Source: Leeuwenhoekiella parthenopeia (GTDB lineage Bacteria > Bacteroidota > Bacteroidia > Flavobacteriales > Flavobacteriaceae). Taken from it: a stretch of 64,000 bases of DNA. Positions 1-8,849 of this stretch are shown here, one piece after another; the first letter of the stretch is position 1, and every line of letters begins with the position of its first letter. The stretch lies in NCBI RefSeq assembly GCF_020782115.1, contig NZ_JAJGMW010000005.1:1-64000 (forward strand). The letters run 5' to 3'. The position numbers and the translations under genes were made by a program. The notes beneath the pieces were generated by a model that was not told the DNA's origin, did not search any database, and saw only the letters and a program-made list of their open reading frames with translations.

Positions 1-184
1 ATCCTTTCTCATTAAAGTTAGAAAATTTATAAATCCATCGGTAAATACTAACACAAGGTATGTTGTGCAACATCGATAGTTGGCTAGCACTATACTTACC
101 GGATTCAAAATCTTCGACGATCTGACGCTTAAAACTCTCAGAATAAACACGCCTCTTTTGGATGATTTGTACGTTGGATTTCAT
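1..184 (-). CDS. IS3-family transposase OrfA, 5' part (cut by window edge)
   Basis: Reading the minus strand from an ATG at 184 gives 61 codons that stay open to the first base of the window. The peptide starts MKSNVQIIQKRRVYSESFKR and continues with VEDFESGKYSASQLS and SIYRWIYKF. This is the N-terminal helix-turn-helix of IS3/IS911-type OrfA (Transposase_8 style: basic start, 'F+.+IV.+.+SGK.S', then 'SIYRW'), which binds the IS terminal repeats. The rest of orfA and any orfB lie outside the window, so whether the element is complete is unknown. Confidence 0.85.
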   Translation of the reverse strand, partial: MKSNVQIIQKRRVYSESFKRQIVEDFESGKYSASQLSMLHNIPCVSIYRWIYKFSNFNEKG

Positions 185-217
185 TGTTAATCACGTTTAA
201 GTGGTCAACCTATATCA
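185..217 (-). mobile_element. Probable left end of the IS3-type element
   Basis: On the minus strand the sequence before orfA begins TGATATAGGTTGACCAC, ending at 217. IS3-family elements commonly begin with TGA/TGT and have a short leader between the terminal repeat and orfA, so 217 is a plausible IS boundary. The opposite terminal repeat is outside the window, so this is inferred from position and the TGA end only. Confidence 0.45.
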
Positions 218-230
218 GGGACGTACAAAG

Positions 231-277
231 TATTTCGTATTTCGTATTTCGTATTTCGTATTTCGTATTTCGTATTT
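231..277. repeat. TATTTCG heptamer tandem repeat (6 copies plus TATTT)
   Basis: Six exact copies of TATTTCG occupy 231-272, followed by a partial TATTT to 277. The array lies 13 bases beyond the inferred IS end and about 125 bases before the glyS start. A degenerate two-unit form of the same motif occurs at about 8739-8752 in another intergenic stretch. The rest of 278-400 is AT-rich with no ORF I trust. Confidence 0.95.
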
Positions 278-400
278 TCCCAACAAATCCCGTCATATCG
301 GCATCGTTGACGCTTATTTTTTTATTTTTACGCCCTTGTTTCTGCACCGGTTAAGTCGTGCAGAATCCGTTTTAAACAGCAAACCGAGAATTCAACGCAA

Positions 401-1936
401 ATGGCACAGGAAGATCACTTTAAAAAGGTATTATCACACGCAAAAGAATACGGCTATATTTTTGGCAGTAGCGAAATATATGAAGGCCTGAGCGCCGTTT
501 ACGACTACGGTCAGAACGGGGCCGAACTCAAGAAAAACATACGCGAGTACTGGTGGAAAAGCATGGTGCAAATGCACGAAAATATCGTGGGACTTGATGC
601 CGCGATTTTTATGCATCCCACAACGTGGAAGGCTTCCGGACACGTAGATGCCTTTAATGATCCGCTTATTGACAATAAAGATTCTAAAAAACGTTACCGC
701 GCCGATGTGCTTATTGAAGATTATGCCGAAAAGCTGAATCAGAAAGCTCAGAAAGAAATCGATAAGGCCAAAAAACGCTTTGGCGATAAATTTAATGAAG
801 AAGAATTTGTAACCACAAACGAGCGCGTAATCCGCTATCGTGAGGAGCAGAACCGTGTGCTGAAGCGTATGGCCCGCTCGCTGGAAGCCGAAGATCTGGC
901 CGATGTAAAAGCCCTGATTGAAGAACTCGAAATCGCAGATCCAGATACCGGCTCAAAAAATTGGACCGATGTACGCCAGTTTAACCTTATGTTTGGTACT
1001 AAACTGGGCGCTTCGGCAGATACCGCAACAGATTTGTATCTGAGACCGGAAACGGCTCAGGGAATTTTTGTGAATTTCCTGAACGTTCAAAAAACCGGAA
1101 GGATGAAAATTCCTTTTGGTATCGCACAAACCGGAAAGGCCTTTAGAAACGAGATCGTGGCCCGCCAGTTTATCTTTAGAATGCGGGAGTTTGAGCAGAT
1201 GGAAATGCAATTTTTTGTACGTCCCGGCGAAGAGCTTAAATGGTATGAGCACTGGAAAGAAACCCGTCTTAAATGGCACCTGTCTTTGGGCTTGGGTGAA
1301 GAAAATTACCGTTTCCACGATCACGAGAAATTGGCACATTATGCCAACGCGGCGGCAGATATTGAGTTCAACTTCCCGTTTGGGTTTAAAGAACTTGAAG
1401 GTATTCACAGCCGTACCGATTTTGACCTTAAGGCGCACGAAAAGTTCTCCGGTAAAAAACTGCAGTTTTTCGATCCTGAATTGAACGAAAGCTATGTGCC
1501 TTATGTGGTAGAAACCTCGATAGGTCTTGACCGTATGTTCCTGGCTGTCTTCTCCAAAGCATTGGAAGAGGAAGAGCTGGAAAACGGATCAACCCGTACC
1601 GTGCTTAAGCTTCCGGCGATACTTGCACCCGTTAAGGCCGCGATTTTACCTTTGGTTAAAAAAGACGGCCTGCCTGAAGTTGCAGAGCGCATCATCAATG
1701 AGCTGAAGTGGGATTTCAACGTGGTTTATGACGAAAAAGATGCCGTGGGACGCCGCTACCGCCGTCAGGATGCAGCCGGAACACCCTTCTGTATCACTGT
1801 TGATCACGATACACTCGAAGACGATACGGTAACCATTCGCGACCGCGATACGATGGAACAAAAACGGGTAAAAATCGCTGAACTTTCAGGCATTTTACAC
1901 CAAAAAGTAGACTTTAAACACTGGTATAAAGACTAG
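401..1936 (+). CDS. glyS: Glycine--tRNA ligase (dimeric, single-chain type)
   Basis: Charges tRNA-Gly with glycine in the cytoplasm. The 511-residue product has the layout of the eukaryote/archaea-like alpha2 GlyRS used by Bacteroidota, not the alpha2beta2 enzyme. Visible features: N-terminal catalytic core start (AKEYGYIFGSSEIYEGL), the HPTTWKASGHVDAFNDPL segment, a central insertion around residues 120-190, class II motif 2 near residues 246-270 (FRNEI...MREFEQMEMQFF), motif 3 at about 374-381 (IGLDRMF), and a C-terminal anticodon-binding domain (LAPVKAAILPL...). The length is normal and the ATG at 401 gives the conserved N-terminus. It stands alone, followed by a strong terminator. Confidence 0.97.
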   Translation: MAQEDHFKKVLSHAKEYGYIFGSSEIYEGLSAVYDYGQNGAELKKNIREYWWKSMVQMHENIVGLDAAIFMHPTTWKASGHVDAFNDPLIDNKDSKKRYRADVLIEDYAEKLNQKAQKEIDKAKKRFGDKFNEEEFVTTNERVIRYREEQNRVLKRMARSLEAEDLADVKALIEELEIADPDTGSKNWTDVRQFNLMFGTKLGASADTATDLYLRPETAQGIFVNFLNVQKTGRMKIPFGIAQTGKAFRNEIVARQFIFRMREFEQMEMQFFVRPGEELKWYEHWKETRLKWHLSLGLGEENYRFHDHEKLAHYANAAADIEFNFPFGFKELEGIHSRTDFDLKAHEKFSGKKLQFFDPELNESYVPYVVETSIGLDRMFLAVFSKALEEEELENGSTRTVLKLPAILAPVKAAILPLVKKDGLPEVAERIINELKWDFNVVYDEKDAVGRRYRRQDAAGTPFCITVDHDTLEDDTVTIRDRDTMEQKRVKIAELSGILHQKVDFKHWYKD

Positions 1937-1960
1937 TAACACGCATAAATTGAATTCTAA

Positions 1961-1987
1961 AAAGCTCCTTCACGGAGCTTTTTTTAA
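1961..1987 (+). terminator. Intrinsic terminator of glyS
   Basis: AAGCTCC - TTCAC - GGAGCTT stem-loop followed by a run of T, 25 bases after the glyS stop. Confidence 0.85.
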
Positions 1988-2036
1988 TCCATAATGTGTA
2001 ATAAATCGTACATTTAAGAACCCTAATTTGAATCTG

Positions 2037-5000
2037 ATGTTCTGTATTTCCCTAAACAAGGTTTTTAAAATCAGGTCTTATTCCATTCTGGTTTTAAGCC
2101 TGTTATTTTCTTTTACGTCTCAAAGCTATGCTCAGGAAAAGCTCGCACCTACCACTGTGGGGAAAATGGAGTTTGTGCGTGAAGTACCCTCGCTGGCTTC
2201 TCAGATTAGAAACGGAACCTTTATAAAAGCCGAAAAACTTTCGGAAGTTGAAGAAATAAACCCCAAGCGGCGCAGTGCCAATCAGGTGGTTCCCGGCAAA
2301 GGTCTGCCCAAAGACGGAGATCCTCTTGTTCAACCAAAAGGCACAAAGTCAAAAGGCACACAAAAGACATATGAACTCGAACCTATTCGCGTGTTTGAGG
2401 CCAATACCGCAACTTTTACTCCATCAGATCCTACGGGTGCGGCCGGCCCCAATCATTATATCGCCGGTTGGAATTCAGGTTTTAAGATTTACGATAAACA
2501 AGGGAATCTTCTGGTTCAAGAAGCTTCGCTGGGAACACTCTTTGACGGCAACACCGCGGGTGATCCTATCATTCTGTATGATGCGGCCGCAGATCGTTTT
2601 GTTATAACCGAATTTGAAGAAGAGAATGAAGAAGATGGTTTCGAAAACGGTTTTAATATAGCCATTTGCCAGGGTTCAGACCCTGTAAATGACGGCTGGT
2701 ACGTGTATACTATGGGCTTTGAAACCAGTACTTTTCCCGACTATCCCAAATACGGCATTTGGCACGATGGATATTACATTACCTCAAACATTAATATTAC
2801 CGGCGGGCAGACCAATCCCAGCGACGCGGTTTTTGTGATGGAACGTTCTAAAATGCTTACCGGGCAGACCAATGTGGGGTTTCAGGGATTTCCACTGCCT
2901 ACCTTGCGCACTAATGGCTTTTTTAGTCCGCAATTTTTGAGCGTTGCAGACGGTAATTTACCTGCAAGCGGGCCTGCAACGGTGGTGTTTTTTCAGGATG
3001 ATTCCTGGAGAAATGTCAATGACGATCATCTTAAACTCTGGTCTCTTTCGGTAGACTGGGTAAATCCTGCAAACTCCAGTATTTCGCAGCCTGCTATCAT
3101 TCCGACAGCAGATTTTAACAGTGTGTTTGACGGTGGAGACTTTTCAAACCTACCTCAACCCGCAGGTGATAATATCGATGCTATGCAGGGCACAGTGATG
3201 CAACAGGCGCAGTACCGTAAATTTGCCGGTTATAACTCAGCCATCTTCAATTTTGTAGTCAATGTAGCTCCTGCGGGTGGTAAAAAGGCAGGCATACGCT
3301 GGTATGAACTGCGGCAGACGGCAGACGGTCAACCCTGGGAAATTTATCAGGAAGGGACTTATGTTTCGCCTACAGGCCATAATGCCTTTGGTGCCAGTAT
3401 GAGTTTTGATGCCGATGGAAGTATTGGGATGGGCTACTCTACAGTTAGTGAAGATTTACCGGTAACCATCAATTTTACCGGGCGTTATGCAAACGATCCT
3501 TTAGGCGTCATGTCTGTGCCTGAAACGGTCTTAGCCACCAGCACCGGTTTTAGCTTTGTACCTCGTTATGCAGATTATACCCACCTGACCACAGACCCGG
3601 CAGACGGCAGAACCTTCTGGTATATATCCGAATATTTCAGGCCACAACGTAAAGATGTGGTAGGTGTTTTTAAACTTGCGCCAGACCTCACTAATGACGT
3701 ACAAACGGTAGCGCTTGTAAACCCACAAGACGGCGCATTAACAGCTACAGAACCCATTACCGTCAAAATCAGAAATGCCGGTACCGCTACCCAAACCAGT
3801 TTCCCGGTAAGCTATCGTGTAGATGGTGGCGCTACGGTAACCGAAACCTTTACCGGCTCGCTAGGATTTAACGAAACAGCAGATTTTACATTCTCGCAGA
3901 CCGCAAATCTTTCCACGACCGGTCAAATCTATGCCATTACAGTTACAACGCGTCTTGGCAACGATCAGGACACCTCAAACGACGCCCTTACTGTAAACGT
4001 ACAGAATTTATGGCGCGAGGATGTGGGTGTAACATCTATAGATAATCCGCAGTCGGGATCAGGTCTGGGTTCTGCCGTGCCTGTGACTGTAACGATCACC
4101 AACTTTGGTGTTGAGGCTCAAAGTAATTTTCCGGTGTTTTACAGTATCAATTCGGGTAATCAGATAACCGAAACCTTTACCGGAACCGTACCCGCCCAAG
4201 GTACCGCAACGCACACATTTAACCGAAATGAGGATTTCTCAGATCTTGGGACCTATCGCATTACCGCAGGCACCGATCTGCCTAATGATAAAAATCAAAC
4301 CAATGATATGATCGCAGTTGATGTGGTGAATGCTTATTGCACACCCTTCTCGGACTGCTCCTCGTTTGGAGACGGGATTACCCAAATCAATCTCGAAGGC
4401 ACCACTATAACCACGGCCTGTTCATCTGATGGGTTTGAAGCAGATCTCGATACCGTTTTTGATCTGGATATACAAAACAATCCCTACACCGGGACTTTAC
4501 AGGCAGGATTTGACGGTACTGTCTATGCTATTTTTATTGATTTCAACAAAAATGGCGGTTTTGAAGCCTCTGAACGCGTTTCAGACGGCCTGGTTGCCAG
4601 TGCAGCTACCGACACTGATTTTACCCTGACACTTCCGGCAGGCGTAAATCTCGACACCTATCGTATGCGGGTACGCGGCCTTGACAGCGCCTTTAGCGGT
4701 GATGCTCAGGATCCCTGCGGGACGATGCAATACGGCCGTACCAACGATTATAGCGTGCGCATTTTTAACAGCCTTTCGGTGGAAGAAAATATATTCCCCG
4801 ATAGCGAATTGGTGGTCATAGAAACGGCTCGCGATCAATTTCAGATTTCATTGAGCACCAATCAAACCACCGAAAAAATGGCTGTAACGGTTTACAATCT
4901 TTTAGGCCAAAAACTCGCAAACAACTGGATTGAAAACGAGTACGGCAGCTACAAATACGACCTGGATATGTCCTATGCTTCCAGTGGCGTTTACATTGTA

Positions 5001-5051
5001 CGTCTGGGGAATAGGGACGGCGGTCAGTCTAAGAAAATTATTGTGCGCTAA
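2037..5051 (+). CDS. Secreted multidomain protein with T9SS type A sorting domain
   Basis: Predicted secreted or surface-attached protein of about 1004 residues, function unknown. It starts with a Sec signal peptide (hydrophobic stretch ending SQSYAQ). The main body, about residues 100-540, is aspartate- and tryptophan-rich and looks like a beta-propeller or BNR-like surface fold. Two CARDB-like beta-sandwich repeats follow (about 552-655 and 661-765, each with 'P.TV.I.N.G...Q..FPV.Y.++G' and 'TETFTG'), then a GEVED-type domain (about 825-910, FIDFNKNGGFEASERVSDG). The C-terminal T9SS type A signal is at about 935-1004 (VYNLLGQ..., SSGVYIVRLG). I use the ATG at 2037; an in-frame TTG lies three codons upstream. 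It ends one base before the convergent gene. Confidence 0.88.
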   Translation: MFCISLNKVFKIRSYSILVLSLLFSFTSQSYAQEKLAPTTVGKMEFVREVPSLASQIRNGTFIKAEKLSEVEEINPKRRSANQVVPGKGLPKDGDPLVQPKGTKSKGTQKTYELEPIRVFEANTATFTPSDPTGAAGPNHYIAGWNSGFKIYDKQGNLLVQEASLGTLFDGNTAGDPIILYDAAADRFVITEFEEENEEDGFENGFNIAICQGSDPVNDGWYVYTMGFETSTFPDYPKYGIWHDGYYITSNINITGGQTNPSDAVFVMERSKMLTGQTNVGFQGFPLPTLRTNGFFSPQFLSVADGNLPASGPATVVFFQDDSWRNVNDDHLKLWSLSVDWVNPANSSISQPAIIPTADFNSVFDGGDFSNLPQPAGDNIDAMQGTVMQQAQYRKFAGYNSAIFNFVVNVAPAGGKKAGIRWYELRQTADGQPWEIYQEGTYVSPTGHNAFGASMSFDADGSIGMGYSTVSEDLPVTINFTGRYANDPLGVMSVPETVLATSTGFSFVPRYADYTHLTTDPADGRTFWYISEYFRPQRKDVVGVFKLAPDLTNDVQTVALVNPQDGALTATEPITVKIRNAGTATQTSFPVSYRVDGGATVTETFTGSLGFNETADFTFSQTANLSTTGQIYAITVTTRLGNDQDTSNDALTVNVQNLWREDVGVTSIDNPQSGSGLGSAVPVTVTITNFGVEAQSNFPVFYSINSGNQITETFTGTVPAQGTATHTFNRNEDFSDLGTYRITAGTDLPNDKNQTNDMIAVDVVNAYCTPFSDCSSFGDGITQINLEGTTITTACSSDGFEADLDTVFDLDIQNNPYTGTLQAGFDGTVYAIFIDFNKNGGFEASERVSDGLVASAATDTDFTLTLPAGVNLDTYRMRVRGLDSAFSGDAQDPCGTMQYGRTNDYSVRIFNSLSVEENIFPDSELVVIETARDQFQISLSTNQTTEKMAVTVYNLLGQKLANNWIENEYGSYKYDLDMSYASSGVYIVRLGNRDGGQSKKIIVR

Positions 5052-5052
5052 T

Positions 5053-8000
5053 CTAAAAGAAGGCTCGCAATTGCACACTTCCGGTGTGTATGGTGCGGGT
5101 GTTTTCGCTGCTGCGTCCCTGATACGACAGATTCAAATCGAGAAATTGGGTAATGCGCTTTTGTGCCAAAACATTCCAGGTAAAGTTGGTGCCGGGTTGT
5201 AAACCTTCAAGCATTTGATAAGCCACTGGCGAAAACGCCGAACCTTCAAAGCTGTTTTTAATATACTTCACACCGGCATTCAGCGAAAATTTATCAGCAT
5301 TGCTGAAGCTTCCCGTAAAACCGAAATTCTGCTGATTCAGATTTTCGAAACCTTCGGTTTGATTGGCTTTTTCCACAAAATTATAAAAGGCCGAAACCCT
5401 CGAATTATCGCTGAATAAATACGAAATCTCAGGATTAAAGCTAAACGTATTCAGCCGGTAATTGCGCTGCTCAAAATTTTCAGAATTACTGCTGTTGGTT
5501 CCAATTTCCGAATTAAAATTCAACACGTACTGCTCTTTAACTTTGTGTAAAAAATTAAGCTGATGACTTTTTAGTTCATTGGTTTGCAGGCCTAAAGCAA
5601 TAAGGTTTCGGGTCGTGTTAGCGAGATAGGTGTAACTGGTGGTGTAGCGCTGCTTTCCGCGATTGAAAAACAGGGTGTTGCGCAGGTTGAGATTAAGCCC
5701 CAGCGTATTGGCATCCTTAAACGGATTGAGGTCAAAGGCGCTGCCGTCCCGAAGCACCTTACGGTCAATCAGGTAACTGGTTTGGTTGTAAAAATGCGAA
5801 AGCACTTTTTGCAATCCGGTTTTCCCGCTCCATTGCGAAAAATTGAGCGTCACAATCTGGCTGAGTCGGTTTTGATGGGTTTTTACAAAAACACGGTTGG
5901 GCAACAGAATCCGTATAAAATCGGCCTGATCGCTAAACTGCGCCACTTCAAACTCCTGCAACTGCTGAATACCGTCGTTATTGTAGTCAATCCAAGTATA
6001 TACCCCCTGGCCTTCATCAACTTTCACATACGTAAATTCCTGTTGCGGTAGTGTACCACTCGCAGTCTCAAAAAGCGTGTTGAGACTGATCAGGTTTTTA
6101 GCCAGTTTTTGGTCAAAAAGCAAGCGGGAATTTAACGAGCGCTCGGTAGCTGAAACCCGATTTTCAAACTGCAGTTCGCGGTAGTTGACAAAAAGCCCCA
6201 ATGCTGTTTTTTCGTTTTTAATCAATTGGGATTTTAAAAACCAGGTGTTGCTGTGATTAACGCGCTCCAGACTGTTGCCCCTCAAACTGTCGTTTACGCG
6301 ATAGCGGTAGCCCACTTCCACAAAAACCGCGGTACTGTCGCCGCGCCCCACAAAACCTTCGAGCATTTGAAAACGCTGACTTAAAGGATCTAGCCTGCCG
6401 GTTAAGGGATTGCTACTCTCATTATTTTCGGTTCGGTATTTTGCGCCAAGCCAGTTTTTCTGAAAGCCGTAAACGGCTGTAGTATTCAGGCGAAAAAAGG
6501 AAGTGGTGGCAGTATCTGCTTCGGTCTTGAGGTAGCTTCCGTTGAAGTAGGTTTGTAGTTTGTTATGCCGAAGGTTTCCCACGACACTGTTGCGGCTACC
6601 CCGGTAATTTTCCGCGAAGCGCAACTGCTCAAAGCGATAATCTACAAAACCCAAAGCGCTATCAGCAAACTGAAGCCCCGAAGAAATAAGCGTCTGATCG
6701 CCCTGAGGTCGCAAAGGCACATTCCAGTCGCGGCTAAACTCAATCGCGTAAGTACGCTCGATATTTCTAAAATCATCCTGAATGTAATCGAGATTGGCAA
6801 ATGCTTCAAGCACCTGTTTTTCGGGATTGCCGTACACGCGTTGCCGCGCCTGAATGCGCCCGGCAAAACCGTCGTTATTGGCATCGTCCAGATCAGAAAA
6901 CAGGTTTAAATCCTGACGGCTTCCGGCGCCTTCAAAACTGATGCTGGTTTTTTCCGAAGGCTTATAATCGCCCTTTACCACCGCCATTTGGAGTTGGGTG
7001 GGCGCAAAAAGCCGAACCAACGGCGCAAAATTACCTTGCGGAATCCCGTCTACGGGAGGCACATACTCGTAAATGCGCGTGATGGCCGCCTCGCTGCTGA
7101 TGATGTAATCGCCCTGATTGGGGCCCACCTGCGTAAAACGCACATTAAACAATTCGGCTTCGGGGTCGGTTGAAAAAACAAAAATTTCCCGGCCGTCACG
7201 CTGCTCTTTTCGATATAAAATCTTGTTTTCGTTATAGGTGTCGGGGTTGGCACTAGGCGCCGTCATAAGGGAGGTATCATCACCGGCGGCTTCCAAAACA
7301 CCCACCTGCTCCCGGTTGAGATTTTGAACCAGCGGCTGATTTTTAAGGTCACTTTCGGTATAGACGTGAGCCCGCAGGCTGAGTTTTTCAGATTGATGAC
7401 CACCACCGCCGTAGCCAATGATTCGGGTATAATTTTGCTCGCTGTACTGGTACTCGACCGAGATGCGCATCTCGCTGGTAATGGGAAAAGTGGGATTAAA
7501 CAGCAGTTCGCCGGCGTTGTAATCTATCACATAATCTGCGGTTTCGCCCCGCTCAAGCAAGACGCCGTTGACGTAAACGCGCTCGCTCCCGCTCACGATG
7601 AGCACGTAGAGTTCGCCATTAGGACCCGTGAGTTTATACGAACCCTGATTGCCTTCCTGGCCGGTAAACCGGCTTTGGGCAAACACCCCGCGCACCAGGG
7701 CGCCGGTGGCAAAAAAGTCTGAAGTGGTCTGCTCCCCTTCCAGGATTCCGCTTAGCGAAAGCCCCTGAACTTTTTTCGCGAAGCGCCCAAAATAAGAAGT
7801 GGTATTGGCCAGGTTGATGTCTCCCGCTCTGATGTTCCAGGTATCGCTGTAGAGCTCAATAAAAATCTGGTCAAATTCATCCAAACGCTGCGAATAGCCC
7901 CCGTTTTGCTGGGGAATATTGGCATCCTGAAGCGAGGCCCGCAAAAAAACCTTTTCGCTCAGCTTGCCGCTGATTTGCAGGTCGAGTTCGCTGGTAAAGG

Positions 8001-8463
8001 TGCTGTTTTGGTTATTGCCCGAAGTGACACCCCGCACCAGACTACCCGTGGTGGTAAGGCCTTCAAAAGGGATGAATTCCGGTTTGGAAGTTTCCTGCTT
8101 CAAGGCGTACACACGGCTCAAATTGCCGTCACTACTTACGATCTTATCAGCATCGTAGGCAAAATAACGCCGGGTCATAAAATCAGGGAACACGCGGTAA
8201 TCAAAGGTGAGGCTGTCCGGCGGATTTGCAGGGCTTTTCAACTTAAAAACCGCTGTGGGATAATCTATACTGTACAAAGCGGAATCTAAAATCGCTCCGT
8301 CAGCGCTGCGCACCTCAAACCGCACCGGATTAAGACTTACCGTATCGAGCACCACGCTGTCGCGTACGACTAGTGTTTTGAGGCGGTCTTCTGCAAAGCG
8401 CAGCTCCTGCGAAAACGCCGCCGCCGTCATCAAAAAAACCATTACAGTAAAAAGGTTACGCAT
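5053..8463 (-). CDS. SprA-like large outer-membrane protein, function unknown
   Basis: 1136 residues with a clear signal peptide (MRNLFTVMVFLMTAAAFSQ). The segment at about residues 135-215 contains GSLVRGVTSGNNQN, LDLQISGKLSEKVFLRASL, a GGYSQRLDEFDQIFIELY-type stretch and IRAGDINL. This pattern recurs in SprA/Sov, the huge T9SS outer-membrane translocon, but the protein is less than half its size. The C-terminal half alternates aromatic/polar strands (for example SLNAGVKYIKNSFEG and LDLNLSYQGRSSEN) and ends ...SVQLRAFF, as outer-membrane beta-barrels do. Likely an outer-membrane barrel with an SprA-like plug region; any secretion role is inference. No partner genes adjoin it. Confidence 0.75.
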   Translation of the reverse strand: MRNLFTVMVFLMTAAAFSQELRFAEDRLKTLVVRDSVVLDTVSLNPVRFEVRSADGAILDSALYSIDYPTAVFKLKSPANPPDSLTFDYRVFPDFMTRRYFAYDADKIVSSDGNLSRVYALKQETSKPEFIPFEGLTTTGSLVRGVTSGNNQNSTFTSELDLQISGKLSEKVFLRASLQDANIPQQNGGYSQRLDEFDQIFIELYSDTWNIRAGDINLANTTSYFGRFAKKVQGLSLSGILEGEQTTSDFFATGALVRGVFAQSRFTGQEGNQGSYKLTGPNGELYVLIVSGSERVYVNGVLLERGETADYVIDYNAGELLFNPTFPITSEMRISVEYQYSEQNYTRIIGYGGGGHQSEKLSLRAHVYTESDLKNQPLVQNLNREQVGVLEAAGDDTSLMTAPSANPDTYNENKILYRKEQRDGREIFVFSTDPEAELFNVRFTQVGPNQGDYIISSEAAITRIYEYVPPVDGIPQGNFAPLVRLFAPTQLQMAVVKGDYKPSEKTSISFEGAGSRQDLNLFSDLDDANNDGFAGRIQARQRVYGNPEKQVLEAFANLDYIQDDFRNIERTYAIEFSRDWNVPLRPQGDQTLISSGLQFADSALGFVDYRFEQLRFAENYRGSRNSVVGNLRHNKLQTYFNGSYLKTEADTATTSFFRLNTTAVYGFQKNWLGAKYRTENNESSNPLTGRLDPLSQRFQMLEGFVGRGDSTAVFVEVGYRYRVNDSLRGNSLERVNHSNTWFLKSQLIKNEKTALGLFVNYRELQFENRVSATERSLNSRLLFDQKLAKNLISLNTLFETASGTLPQQEFTYVKVDEGQGVYTWIDYNNDGIQQLQEFEVAQFSDQADFIRILLPNRVFVKTHQNRLSQIVTLNFSQWSGKTGLQKVLSHFYNQTSYLIDRKVLRDGSAFDLNPFKDANTLGLNLNLRNTLFFNRGKQRYTTSYTYLANTTRNLIALGLQTNELKSHQLNFLHKVKEQYVLNFNSEIGTNSSNSENFEQRNYRLNTFSFNPEISYLFSDNSRVSAFYNFVEKANQTEGFENLNQQNFGFTGSFSNADKFSLNAGVKYIKNSFEGSAFSPVAYQMLEGLQPGTNFTWNVLAQKRITQFLDLNLSYQGRSSENTRTIHTGSVQLRAFF

Positions 8464-8849
8464 ACGGCATAAAGCTAAGATTTATTGTTAGTATTATTTT
8501 TATTGCTCATATCTAAAAACCGCCTCATCCCCAACCCTTCCTTCGATACGATGCTCCTAAAGTCGCACCACTCAGGAAGCTCTTCCGCCGGAGAAGGGAG
8601 CTTATTATCGACTTCAAACTAAAAATCTCCCTCCGACTTTAAGGAAGGAGTACGGGAGATTTAGAAGGATGTTTTTTGAAAGTCTCATCTGATGCGCAGA
8701 TTAAATAGTGGAGTAAATTTCTATTTTCCGATTTTGTATTTCGTATTTGAACTGCAAACTGCGACTGAAAACTGCCTACTGAATATTACTCTTCCCATTT
8801 TCATCTATAGCTCAGGAACACTAACTTCGCGACACACCAAAAATTTACT
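8464..8849. repeat. Intergenic stretch with GC-rich palindromic repeat fragments
   Basis: This 386-base gap has no convincing ORF. At 8523-8612 it holds CCTCATCCCCAACCCTTC and CTCTTCCGCCGGAGAAGGGAGC. Read on the minus strand these are the two halves of the repeat found inside hemD (39941-39976), here separated by about 45 bases. A second inverted element (CTCCCTCCGACTTTAAGGAAGGAG) follows at about 8628-8651. A short TATTTCG-like stretch lies near 8739 and an 'ACTGC' rich degenerate repeat at 8752-8785. Confidence 0.7.
8822..8829 (+). promoter_or_regulatory. Candidate -7 element of the exonuclease III gene
   Basis: TAACTTCG differs by one base from the Bacteroidota -7 consensus TAnnTTTG and lies 20 bases before the ATG. 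No clear -33 element is seen. Confidence 0.4.

Noticed and set aside
231-277. Possible CRISPR-like repeat
   Set aside because: Seven-base units with no spacers; a simple tandem repeat, not a CRISPR array. None was seen elsewhere in the window.
201-491. ORF of 96 codons running from the heptamer array into glyS
   Set aside because: The first part is translated tandem repeat (YFVFRIS repeated) and the end overlaps glyS in another frame; no family resemblance.
953-1438. 161-codon ORF antisense to glyS
   Set aside because: Lies fully inside a highly conserved tRNA synthetase gene; the composition is that of a shadow frame.
2028-2036. TTG start of the T9SS substrate gene
   Set aside because: An ATG three codons later gives an equally good signal peptide.
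8464-8849. tRNA or other structured RNA gene
   Set aside because: No T-loop GGTTCRA-type motif with matching acceptor stem was found here or in the other long gaps.
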